Below, piece after piece: positions 1-10,800 of a stretch of 64,000 bases of DNA. Every line of letters begins with the position of its first letter. Positions within the stretch are counted from its first letter, which is position 1. The stretch lies in assembly GCF_029227915.1 (NCBI RefSeq), contig NC_079879.1:23824501-23888500 (forward strand), in the 5' to 3' direction. This stretch comes from Hydractinia symbiolongicarpus. Lineage: Eukaryota > Cnidaria > Hydrozoa > Anthoathecata > Hydractiniidae. A model generated the notes under the pieces. The model saw only the letters and a list, made by a program, of their open reading frames with translations, did no database searches and was not told the origin of the DNA. Position numbers and translations under genes: made by a program.

Positions 1-249
1 AAATTTCAAGAGCTCTGGGAACGAGAATGGCAGCAATCAGAAAAGTTCCAGACAGCAGCCACAAGTGAAAGTGTATTTAGCTACCCACGCATTGCAGCAG
101 AGGAGAATACACCGTCCGTCCCACCCTTATCATATGCTCCCTTTTTTTCTTTCTTATCCTGCACACAACAAAACAAATATGGAGAAAAACTATTATATAT
201 CAGCTGGCTAGCAACTTTTCTACTGTGCAGGCTCTTTCATTTGCAATGA
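1..249 (+). CDS. 3' end of an unidentified protein-coding frame (5' truncated by window)
   Basis: Frame 1 is open from the first base to a TGA at 247-249 (82 codons). The first half looks like ordinary coding sequence (begins KFQELWEREWQQSEKF; acidic, Gln- and Ser-rich). The last 20 or so residues are hydrophobic and could be intron read-through if a splice donor lies near 120-170. An AATAAA at 364-369 could be the polyadenylation signal. I do not recognise the family. The absence of stops over 246 bases of AT-rich DNA is the main support. Confidence 0.35.
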   Translation, partial: KFQELWEREWQQSEKFQTAATSESVFSYPRIAAEENTPSVPPLSYAPFFSFLSCTQQNKYGEKLLYISWLATFLLCRLFHLQ

Positions 250-921
250 CTAGCCAGCTATAGCTAAAAGCTTGACTCAAGCTGGCTGACAGTAAATTCT
301 GCCTCTCTCTGTATTGTGGGATGAATTAAAGTATTCTTTTCTATTGATTTTTTAATACTTTTTAATAAAAAATATATCCATCTACTAAGTAACTTAGGCA
401 ACCTAGTCCCCAAGGATTGTTGAGAACAAGGTTGGCAATACTCACTTGAGCATCATACCCTGCCTAAGTCGACAAGTTATAGATCAGTAATTTTTACAAC
501 CTGTTTGTTGAAACAAATTCTTTTAAATTTGAAATAAAAGAAATCATCTGCTGCTAATATATTATTTTTTGTTTTATTGCTTAGACGACTAGTATATCAT
601 GTTGAATTATTTTTTTTAAAAAAACATACCATTCTTACCGAGATGGATGTGGAAAGTATACGTTGGATTTTTTTAACTTTGTTGCGACAGTATATTAATT
701 GTTTTTGGCTATGAAAGTCATTATTAATAGCAAGTGAAAGTCATTAATTTGTGAGCGCTACTGAAGTACTATATAATAGGGTCACGTGCCACTAAAAAGG
801 ACTGGAGCTAGTCTGAAATTTTTAGCAACCAGGAAGATCGAAGCGGCCATCAAGGCGGCAAGAAAAACAAATATTTAAAAAACGATATCTGGGGTTACAT
901 GAACTTTTAACAAAAAGTAAA

Positions 922-956
922 CATGTCATTGGGAATTTCTTATGAAAATCTTTCAG
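922..956 (+). other. possible first coding exon (MSLGISYENLS)
   Basis: An ATG at 922 in an AAAC-ATG context is followed by eleven codons and then a strong donor, CAG|GTAAGT, at 957. Somewhat GC-richer sequence precedes it (840-870), with an E-box near 783, as expected for a 5' UTR. No downstream exon can be joined to it with confidence. Confidence 0.2.
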
Positions 957-1858
957 GTAAGTCCAACTTGTAAAAGTACCTCAGGATCCCTTTAAGCTCT
1001 TTACAAGAGACCCAAGAGGTAACAAATTTCTGATAATTTTTTGTGTATCGAAGTGTCACTCCTGATACTAACGTCCTCCAAAATCGTTACAAATGTACAA
1101 ATTTTATTAGAAAATCGGAAACATTGTCGGTTTATAGTAAATTCTTGAGCTATCTGGATGTTCCTTTAAAGTTGAACATTCACTTTAAAGCGTTTCTATC
1201 ATTCCTGCCGTGACGGAAGTTTCATTGGCCTATTACTGAAAAATTACATTTTCATAGGTGATGTTTTTACTGTCCCTTAGTACCTCTTGGCAAACACTTA
1301 AGATCATATAATCAGCATCTACTGAATACTTCAAGCTTTCCTAAAATTTACAATAAGGTGTATTGATTTCCTTCCGTGACAGAAACAGTACTTTTCAATT
1401 TGGCCCCGCTGGGGAAAATGTTATACATCTCCCCTCAACTGGTTCTATCAAAGTATGCCCCAGGTGTGATATCTTAGGGCAACATGATGTGATAATTTGA
1501 AAAAGATTGTTTATCTTCGAAACAGAAGGTACCTTGAAAAAGATTCTTCTATGCGTCAGAACCGCGTATACTTTCTTGGTGGAGTCGAATTTGCATCTAA
1601 TTCCTGAAAAACCATCAGTGCAAGAATAATTTGCAATCCACAAAACTTACGACACGCCAAATGCTGATCAAGAAAATATTTTCGCGAGAGTGATGGAATA
1701 AAAGGCACATCAGTTTATGCAGATGGACAAGCATGGAGGGTAATTTGAAAATCATATTTTGGGCATTTTTATTTTTAAAATGTTAAAGTGGGAGTTTACT
1801 ACTAAATATTCTAAGTTTGTTATTTTTTTAAAATAAACAATAAAACTTTTTCAGATAC

Positions 1859-1890
1859 GAAAACTTCATGCCATCTGGCATGAAGTTTTC
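1859..1890. repeat. perfect 14-bp inverted repeat with 4-nt loop
   Basis: The arms at 1859-1872 and 1877-1890 are exact reverse complements (GAAAACTTCATGCC) around ATCT. The stem could form a stable hairpin in RNA or DNA. It is too short for a canonical animal pre-miRNA, and no gene is attached to it. Confidence 0.7.
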
Positions 1891-2831
1891 ACATGATAAA
1901 TGTACATGATAAAGGATGTGTGCCAACATGTTGTTGAACTATTAAGTGTAAAAAACCTTAGGAGAACTGAATCATCTGAGAAGATTCATAGGACGATAGA
2001 TATGAGCAGGCAGGTAAAAATAATTATATACAATAAATGTGACATTGTAATGTTTATTGGCTTTTAAGTCAATGAGACTGGCTGCAAAGGAAGCGTAAAA
2101 AAAATATGCATGTTTTAAGAAATACACAAGCTTGGCTCAAGGTATATACAAACTTTAACGTCTAAAAAGAGTTTAGTGACTGTTCAAACCAATGATTTTA
2201 TTCATATATATATATGTGTGTATAGCCATAGCTCCTGAATTAAAGTGAAAATTGGCAGCCAAGACTAACTAAGCACTTCACTTGTTTCATAGTGGAAAAC
2301 GTAGCACGCAAAAAAAATGTTTCACAAGAAGTCCTCAATTGCCAATATCCAGAATTGACAATAATGGAAACATACTAGGTACCTATAATTATACGTATTT
2401 GATAAGTATTTTTAGACTCTGTTTTACTGGGCATGTAGGGTATATACGTTTTGTTCAGATTTATTGTTGGATTATGTATTGTGTGTTCTCAAAAAAATTT
2501 GGAAAAGAAGACGCCAATTTTAAAGACTTCGAAAAAAAGGTAAATTGGTGGAGCAAGAAATTGTTTATAACAAATCGCTTTTTAAGTTACTTGATGGGCA
2601 AATGCAAAGTTTGATTAGCATTACAATGATGAATCTATTTCCAATATTGCTATTCGCTTGACTCTAGTACAATTAAACATGTGTTTTAGCAATATAACGT
2701 ATGTGATCAGTAAAAGCGGTGACAGACTGTCCAACTTTGTATATTGCATCAAGGAGGAATACTATGGTGAATTAACAAGTATATTTAAGCATACACAATA
2801 TGAAACACAACATATTTTTTGTCGTCAATAG

Positions 2832-3065
2832 TTGCCAAATTACACTGTTGATGACAAGACATCCCTGCACAATTTTCAGATTCTAGATGGATACCTCAAG
2901 AAAAAAATTGTCATCCCTTCAGCTTATGGGAGCAAACCTCTGGTAACAGCATTTCATAATAACCAACTTTATATATCATTCCCTGAATATTACCCAAAAG
3001 TTTATTTGGGAATCAACCCATATTTTGTAATTCTAGCGATCTTTTGTTATTGTTTTTGCATATAA
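2832..3065 (+). CDS. exon-like open frame, unidentified
   Basis: A TAG acceptor at 2829-2831 precedes an open frame (LPNYTVDDKTSLHNFQ and onward) that runs to a TAA at 3063-3065. The first 55 codons have coding-like composition with alternating hydrophobic residues. The tail after about 3000 looks like intron, with a possible weak donor GTTTAT at 3000. The frame has no usable ATG, so it would be an internal exon or a decayed fragment. I do not recognise it. Confidence 0.22.
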   Translation: MPNYTVDDKTSLHNFQILDGYLKKKIVIPSAYGSKPLVTAFHNNQLYISFPEYYPKVYLGINPYFVILAIFCYCFCI

Positions 3066-3504
3066 ATTACTAAACGCAAAAAAAGATGCTGAATTTACAA
3101 CGTACACTCCCCATTTTCTTTCTTTTTTTTCCATTATATACTACTTTTGAAAAATAATTGTCTTAAATGTCCACTCTGTTAGTCGTTCTTCAAAAAGAGG
3201 GTTTTAAATTTCTATCACGTTGCCATTTTTGTTAGAAAAAATTGTTATTTTTGGTTTTTCTAATCAATTTTACTACTATTATTTTTTATATTTACATAAT
3301 AATAAGTAAAGAACACGAGTACAAAAAATAGAAGGTTAAAGTTTGATTTTCTAATATCCAATTTTTTCCTTTGTTGCCACTAAAATATAATAATGTTATT
3401 TGGTTTACATAACCTAATATTCCTGACGTCATGAATTCAAATTTTTACGAAATGAACAACAGCAATAATAACAGCTTTGACATTAATGCTGCTGACGTTA
3501 ATTC

Positions 3505-3882
3505 TTGCACAACTATTTTTTACATCATTCAACATTATGTGGGTTTGACAATGCACCTGTACATAAAGTTATGGTTGAATGTCAAACATTGTCAAATTTC
3601 AGTACAGCAGTTGAAAAAAGTGTCCAAACAAGTGGCTTGGCTAAAATTTCCTTGTACAAGAGCTTTTTGGAGGGTACCGTAGTAGCCGTGGCTTTTGAGG
3701 ATAAGATTTATGTTGGGATTATAGTATCCAGTCAGGATCAAGATATTCCTACCTTATATTACTTCTTTTACAGTCACTACAGTATGGGCAGATATTTAGT
3801 CACGCTGAAGAACAAAGGCATAAGTCCTTGTCCAAGGCATATTATCTTTGCCTCAGGATTTGGAGTAACACCTAACTGCTGA
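3505..3882 (+). CDS. unidentified coding fragment, possibly a transposon remnant
   Basis: This frame is open for 125 codons without a good ATG start. It contains a hydrophobic/acidic stretch (GTVVAVAFEDKIYVGIIV, about residues 57-74) that resembles a small beta-barrel segment, then a Cys-containing tail. It may be an internal exon of the gene hinted at by the exon-like stretches at 922 and 2832, or a decayed mobile-element frame. No family can be named. Confidence 0.25.
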   Translation: MHNYFLHHSTLCGFDNAPVHKVMVECQTLSNFSTAVEKSVQTSGLAKISLYKSFLEGTVVAVAFEDKIYVGIIVSSQDQDIPTLYYFFYSHYSMGRYLVTLKNKGISPCPRHIIFASGFGVTPNC

Positions 3883-4646
3883 TTCTGATATGTGGCCTCA
3901 TGGTATTTTATTAAACAAGTATGCGAGAAGTACATCTCTGACCCTGAAGTATATGACAACAACGAGTAGCTACGCAAAATTGGTGATGGACCGTAGCGAG
4001 AGCACAGATTTTTTTTAGGTTAATGGCACAATATCAGTGCGACTGCCTGAAAACAACCTTGTCATTTTGTGTGTAGTCATGGAAACGTTTAAAATTGTGC
4101 TCCTATAAAAGATTTGCTGCTTATAGAAATCTAAAAAAAATTAGTGAAATCAAAACAAATGGAACAGGATCCAAAATTTTTAAACTGAAAATTCTAAATA
4201 AAAACAAAAAACGTTTGATTAGTAAAACGAATTAAAACAACCGATACCAAATCGAGTATTATACAAACCAAACAGAATAAAAACTAAACAAATTCAATGT
4301 GTTAATTTTTTTTCGAAGTAAACGAAACAAATTCAAAATAAAAAAGTGGGTTTCGTTTTTTTCGAAAAATTTCAATTTTTTTGATTTTCTAACAGAAATA
4401 TTGACGTTGTTGTGAACACATTGAACAAACTAATGATGTTTTCGATTTTCTAATTAAAATCTTACATTTATAACGATTTTGAAAGATGTAGTGTGATTTC
4501 AACAAAATTCAAATGAAGACTCTTTTTTATTGTTCTTATGACTCAGTAAATTTTTTTACAAGACTTATTGAATAGTATATTGATAATTAAAGTTGCAGGC
4601 TTGATTTAATTTAGTTTCTTGAATAAATTTAAGTCAACTTTTTGGC

Positions 4647-4826
4647 ATGGAAGAAACTGTTCCTTTGCTTATCAAAATAGATGGGAAAACAGTCCGTATA
4701 AGAGCTAATATTAATTGGTCAGTGCATCAACTGAAGCAACATCTGTATCTTCACTCAAATCAATCTGTAGAAGACTTGAAAGTGGTGTTTGCTGGAACAG
4801 AACTATCAAACACTGTATTATTAAAA
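4647..4826 (+). CDS. PRKN: parkin exon 1: N-terminal Ubl
   Basis: Encodes residues 1-60 (starts [16 protein letters not shown]) with the Ubl core motif VVFAGTEL. The donor is AAA|GTAAGT and the exon ends in phase 0. In human parkin the first exon is only a few codons long, so this exon has no early split. Confidence 0.9.
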
Positions 4827-7800
4827 GTAAGTTTTTACTTTTGTACAGAATTGCTGAAAAAAGCTAATTTCATATGCTCAGTTTTTGTCAAAGTTACTCT
4901 GAAATTTAGCCTTATTCCAAATATTGTGGAAAAAATGTAATTTTAATTTTTTAATTAGAAGTTTATTTTAATTCACTCTACATGTTTTTTTAATTATACA
5001 CTTCTATTTAATCAAATGTTAACAATTAGAACACTTTTTAAAGGGTTCTAAACAGTATTCTTGGTAGATTACAGATCAGGGGAAAATTAAGGAAAGGAAT
5101 CCACATAAAATCAGGGAATGACAAAGGAAAATCTGTGATAAAAATTTGTGTGTAACTAATGGGGGATTAGGTGAATTAGATTGAGGCTTGGAGAAAATAA
5201 TTTGATTGGTTGCAAGTGGCGGAACACCAAAAATATGAATAATCATTGTGATAAATATCAAATCAGGTATAAATCTAACCTCTAGACACCCTGATTGTTG
5301 GTGTCAACGTCTGGTAAAATTTTACCTTTAGAATTGCCACCTTACACATGGTACAGTAGTTCATGCAATAGTCGTTGAATCTTCTATTGATCGTGAGAAA
5401 AGAAGCAATGTGACCTCAACAAATTTTGTTGCTCCTACACAAAATGGAATAAAACAGGCACAAGAAAGTAAGATACCATCTTCGTTATTTTACTAATAAA
5501 TTCAATTGTGTGTGTTTATATGAGAACAAATTAAAAAGAAGCTAAAATTACTCAAAAATTCAAAACCTTATTAATATTTTATTGTTAATGTCACAAAACC
5601 TTAAAAAATTGAAGAAGTTTTGGTCCTATACGAAATGTATAGGATCAAATAATATTTTCCTTACCTTTATACTTTCTTTCATTATTTATACCAAGTAAAA
5701 TTTGAGCAGATACCGACTGTAGTTAAATATATAATGCGAAACGTTTTTCCATAGACACAAGAAGACCAAGGTTTTACGTGTTTTGCAAGTCAACATGTAA
5801 TGGTGTAAAACCAGGAAAGTTACGAGTACGTTGTCAGATTTGCAAGGATGAAGCCTTTGAGATTAGTAAGGTAATAGTATACTTTTAGTTTATAGAAAAT
5901 ATAATTGTATGCAGCATAATGTAAAGAAGTTAGAACTTCTGTAGAAGTAACATGAGCACTGTAAATGCAATACCAAATTTTTAGGGTCCAAATTCTTGGG
6001 ACGATGTTTTGATGGCGGAAAGGATAAATGGTTGGTGTAATAAAGCTAACTGTGCAGGTGGAAAAGCTGTGTGTATATTGTTTATTTTGTTAATGTCAAA
6101 TTTAACCTAAGATTTGTTTAAGATATATATGAATGTAAAAAAGCAAATGTTTTAGGAATTCTTTTTCAAATGCTCTGAGCATATCAATGCGTCAGACAGC
6201 AATGAATTTGTTGCTTTACCATTGCGTCTCCTGAGAACAAATATGCAAGATGTGCCATGCTTGGCATGCATGGATGTCAGGTAGGGGTATTCAAAATATC
6301 TTGAGTTGAATAACTTGTTATGGCAGTAGAGGAAGCAGAATTATCGAAAAGACAGGTGTTACTGCACTAATCACCATTTCAATCTTCAACTATTATATGA
6401 GAAGGCTTTTATTTCTAAGTAAAATAAATGCAAAATATCAATTTTTATATACAAAATAGAAAAGGAATGCAGAGTTTAAAACTGTTGAATACACCAAATT
6501 TGAAAATGACAATAAAGTAAAAATGTTGAGCTGGATCTTTGCAAATCCAATTATTTAGATCTTATTACAAACCTACTAAATTTCCCTGTAGCTCAGTAAA
6601 AAGGTCCTGGAATGTCCTGCAATTTAGATTTTAGTTTTCATTGTCACCATGAAATATAGTCCTATAATTTTACGTAACTTACAAAGCAGTATTTTATTTG
6701 TTGTTGCGGTATCACAAACTTTTTTTCTGCAATAATTCATTCCAAGGGCTTTTATTGTTTTATATTCAGATTTTTTATCATAATAACAGAACGCATGCCA
6801 TGTGATCCAGTTTTCTTAATGTAAATGTTTTTTTGTGGTCCAGATTGGTCCTGAATTAAAAAAAGTTTTGTTTTTAACAACAATTGACATAGTTAACTAT
6901 AAAGAAGGATGCAGAATTTGTGATAATAAAAATGGACTATTTATTTATTTATCACTGAGCAAGAAAGCACACATATAATTGTGATGGTAAAATTTGTCTT
7001 TAAACAGCTAAATTGCCACCAAACATAAGGGCATCCCAAACATCACGGTAAAAATTTCAGTTTTTATGCTTACCATTTACAGTTTAAATTAGTTTTGAAT
7101 TTCTCTACTTTTAACAAGATTTGGTACATTAACAACAATAACAGCTGCCTGTTAAAGACTTTTTCTCTAAAAACTTTCAAGAAACCTTTTTAATTTCTGT
7201 TGACAATATTTTTGCTTTCAGTTCTTACTTGTTTATCATCAAAGATATAGATTGTGTCAGGAACACAATCACTAAATTCACTACATTTTATTTTTGATAT
7301 TAAAATCAGTTTTTGAATTATATGGATGTTTTAAAGGAGCCCTTTTAATATTTAAATCTAACTTTAAATCTTGGGACTGCTACCTGACTCCACGTTATGT
7401 GGAGCTATTATCATAATCATTTTTGACAGTTCAAAAGGCTAAAGTTGGATTCCTTATATTATTCTAGTATAATAAAGTGTAAACTTCACATAAATGTCTC
7501 TCTTCGTTTATAGTGATATTGTCCTGGTATTTCCTTGTGATGACTCGCACGTAATGTGCTTAGATTGTTTTTCTGTGTATTGTCGCACCAAACTTGACAA
7601 CAGACAATTTGTGTTAGCTAGAGATATCGGCTATACATTGTCATGTCCTGGTGGTGGTGGTAGGTGTAATGTTTATATTATACTCTTTGTATAAATTTTT
7701 TTATTGATTATAAATTCCATTTGTGACTAATAAAAAGTTTTAAAGAAACAGAAAAAGAGAATATTTAATCATATTGAATCACTATAAGATCCAGAAAGTG

Positions 7801-10800
7801 TTTTGTATTCAATTGTTGTGAATTTATTCAAAGAAGAGAGGACTAACAAAACAATATAAATAAACTATAAATATAAATTTGACAGCATTTTTTAGAGTCA
7901 TTTTAGTTTACATATTAGCTGTTTCAGAAGACAAATAAAAAATTACTATTTCTAGCCATGTTTTAGAAGGTTTTAAAATTTAAACTAAGGCATAGATATA
8001 TATGGTAAAAGTTGTGCGTTGCAAACAGCCAACAGCAATTTCATTAACAGACAAAAATGATCTGGAACACTATCGTTGCTAAACTAATATAAAAAGCCGA
8101 AAATAAAAGTATGAGTGCCTAAAGTATTGAAGACTTTATAACATTTTGCTCTTTTTCCCCCCTCTGACGGTATAAGTGCATAAATCGAAAACTTTGTAAT
8201 ATTTTATTAGCCTACAAAGCCATCCTGACAGTTTGCTTTTTTCCCCTCTGACGGTAGCTAAGTTACAGTACCTGCCAGATATCGTATATCATTGCTTTCA
8301 TTTGCTTTCCATTTAATGGTCAGTGGATCGCACTAAACGAGTTGACAACACTACACTAAAGGGTGGCAACTTGAATTTGCAACCGCATGATTACAAGTCG
8401 AATGCTTTGTAGCTACACACTAAGTGTACCGATAACAAAAAGCTCTATTTTCAACTTGTCAATTACTTCTCTTTTTTGATCAATCTTGTCACTAAGGGGA
8501 CATTAGGGTGTCATGTTTAACTGTCTAAAATATTCCATACTTCTTTCTTCTAAAAATGTGGTAATTATTGTTATGCTATTTACTATAGCAAGCAGCGTTA
8601 CATCACTTTTATATTTTGTTGTGAAAAATTGATCTCGGTTGTCAAGGCGTTTTTGTAGTAAGATGTCAACTTTGTTGTTTTTATGAACTAGGATCTTAAA
8701 ACAAAGTTTGATCACTTTTAGTTTGTATACCTTTACGAAAATTAGTCCATGACAGTGTGATTATAATCCAATAGTTATTTTTTATATGGAATTATACTTC
8801 ACTTTAGAAACTTGTGATGACAGGTTTATCAAAGAAACGCATCATTTTGCTATTGCGGGAAAGGACCAGGTAATGTTGTATTGAATGTTGAGCTATGACC
8901 AAAAGGTTTAAAAAATAGCTATGGAAAATAATTATGACAAAAATTTGGGAGCCTGGTTGTATTTAATGATTTCTCGGTAAAAGTCTACTTTTTATTTATT
9001 TAGTACGAGCGCTATAAAAACTTTGCTACGGAAGAGTTTGTGTTACAGAATGGTGGTATCTTATGTCCAGGTCAAGGATGCGGGAATGGTCTTTTAATTG
9101 AAAATAATGCTAGACGAGTGACGTGTCACAGGGCTAGCGGAGGTTGTGGGGTAGGTCGAATTATTCTTTCTTATTGTAGCTGGAAAAGTAGAAAAATTTT
9201 CTATGTAAGGACATGCGTTTGTACTTTTTCTCTTTTTTATTATCAGCACTCACAAGCAAAACCAAACTTAAGTCCTTTAAATTTTAACCAATCACCCTTT
9301 AAACAGCTTTAGTCTTTTGGAATTTGGAAAGTCTCACAACAGTTTCATTAAATTTGAAATATTTCAAATACTTTTTGTCTCTGTGCACAAAACATTTTTT
9401 TTTATAAATGTGAAATCGTTTTGAAAAACTGCTTTATTTCTTGGTCAATTCTAACGTCCATAAAGGAAAAACTAAAACATTCTCATTCGCGAATTTATCC
9501 GAAATTCGCGAAAGTATTTGACCGCTCTGTTGATAAATCTTTTTTTGGAATTTGTTGTTATAGCTGGTATTCTGTCGGGACTGTCGTCAAACATTTCACG
9601 ATGGGCAGTGTGAGCAGACGGGTAATTTACACGCCACTAATTCAGATGCGTCAAATGTAAGTTTGAATACATTGTTCAGTGTACACGTTGAGAAAGCTTC
9701 CATCGATAATTTCTCTGCACCCTAGCTATTTACTTTGGTATACCGTGTTCATACCTGGACACAGTGGCCACTCCCAAAGATCAAAAAGTTCCTAATAAGC
9801 GTTCACAAGTGTTTGAGGTGCAAGTGTCGGCTGTAATGCACCATATGGGAGAATTAACAACTGTCTTTTCGTGTTTCTTGTATAGCACGATCAGCTATAT
9901 GCATGATTGACCAGCGTTGATACCCGTAGCGAAGTATTTCACACTTTAACTTAGGAGAACCTTTTTCACATTAAAAATGCTCGCGATGCCCGTAATTTTT
10001 GCGAATCTGTTCCGAAATTAATGGCGATGGTTACTGCAGTTGATTTTCTCGAATTCGAACCTCCATAGTTTGATTATCTGTATCGTTGGAACAAATTTGA
10101 AGTCTCTGTGAAATTTCTGTTATGTTGTTCTTTTTATAATTCCAATCATTGTTATTGTCAATTTATTCTAACAACATCTCAATTACCTTTGCAAAAATAC
10201 TCTGTGATTCTGTGAACCGTGTGAGCTACTCATTATTCGAATTTTAAAAGTTTTGATCATTTAGCATGTTTTATTATACGTCCCTAATAAGGCTTACCTA
10301 AGGTTCACTTAAGAGAGATGGGACCAGGGTGGTGTAAGTGAAGTACTCATTGTTTCTTTCGTTTCCATACCATAGTTACACCGAAATGCGTTTTAAAAAC
10401 TCAACGGTCTATAATTCTTATCACTCTTTAATTGAATTTTAATTTTTCCTTATAAAATTTGAATTAAAGCGAATCAATTGTATTCTGCAAGTAAAAGAGA
10501 AGAGGTTGTTAATATATGGCTTCAATTTTTAGCTAAAAGGATAGGTTGTAAGTCTAAATTTTTGCTCGACGTTCCCTCAATTCTTGCAAAAAGACAAATG
10601 ATCGTATTTAATCCTTTACATACCGTAATTATTTTATTTAGGGATATGAAGTTAATTCACGCCATGCGTTGCGTGCGCGATGGCGAGATGACATGGACAG
10701 TCGTGAAACGATTGGAAGAACTACGAAAAGATGTCCTGGGTGCGGAACACCCACAGAAAAAAATGGTAGGTAACCTTTGTAAAGACGTTTTTTGTAAAGC

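Larger units (their letters stand above)
250..4646. other. AT-rich region with exon-like fragments, no gene assigned
   Basis: The stretch is AT-rich and mostly non-coding. It holds an E-box CACGTG near 783, a TA/TG microsatellite near 2207-2222, a hairpin at 1859-1890, several open stretches bordered by AG and GT dinucleotides (listed separately), and a low-complexity A/T-rich zone at 4130-4400. No PACRG-like frame is seen on the minus strand, although PACRG is the head-to-head neighbour of parkin in vertebrates. Confidence 0.4.

Noticed and set aside
1395-1643. 82-codon minus-strand open frame
   Set aside because: No recognisable motif, no splice context, and composition like the surrounding non-coding DNA.
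250-4646. PACRG gene head-to-head with parkin
   Set aside because: No minus-strand frame in this interval resembles PACRG; the vertebrate arrangement is not seen here.
9622-9622. Splice donor at 9622 for parkin exon 9
   Set aside because: It would end the exon in phase 1 and put a stop at the start of exon 10; the donor at 9657 keeps the frame.
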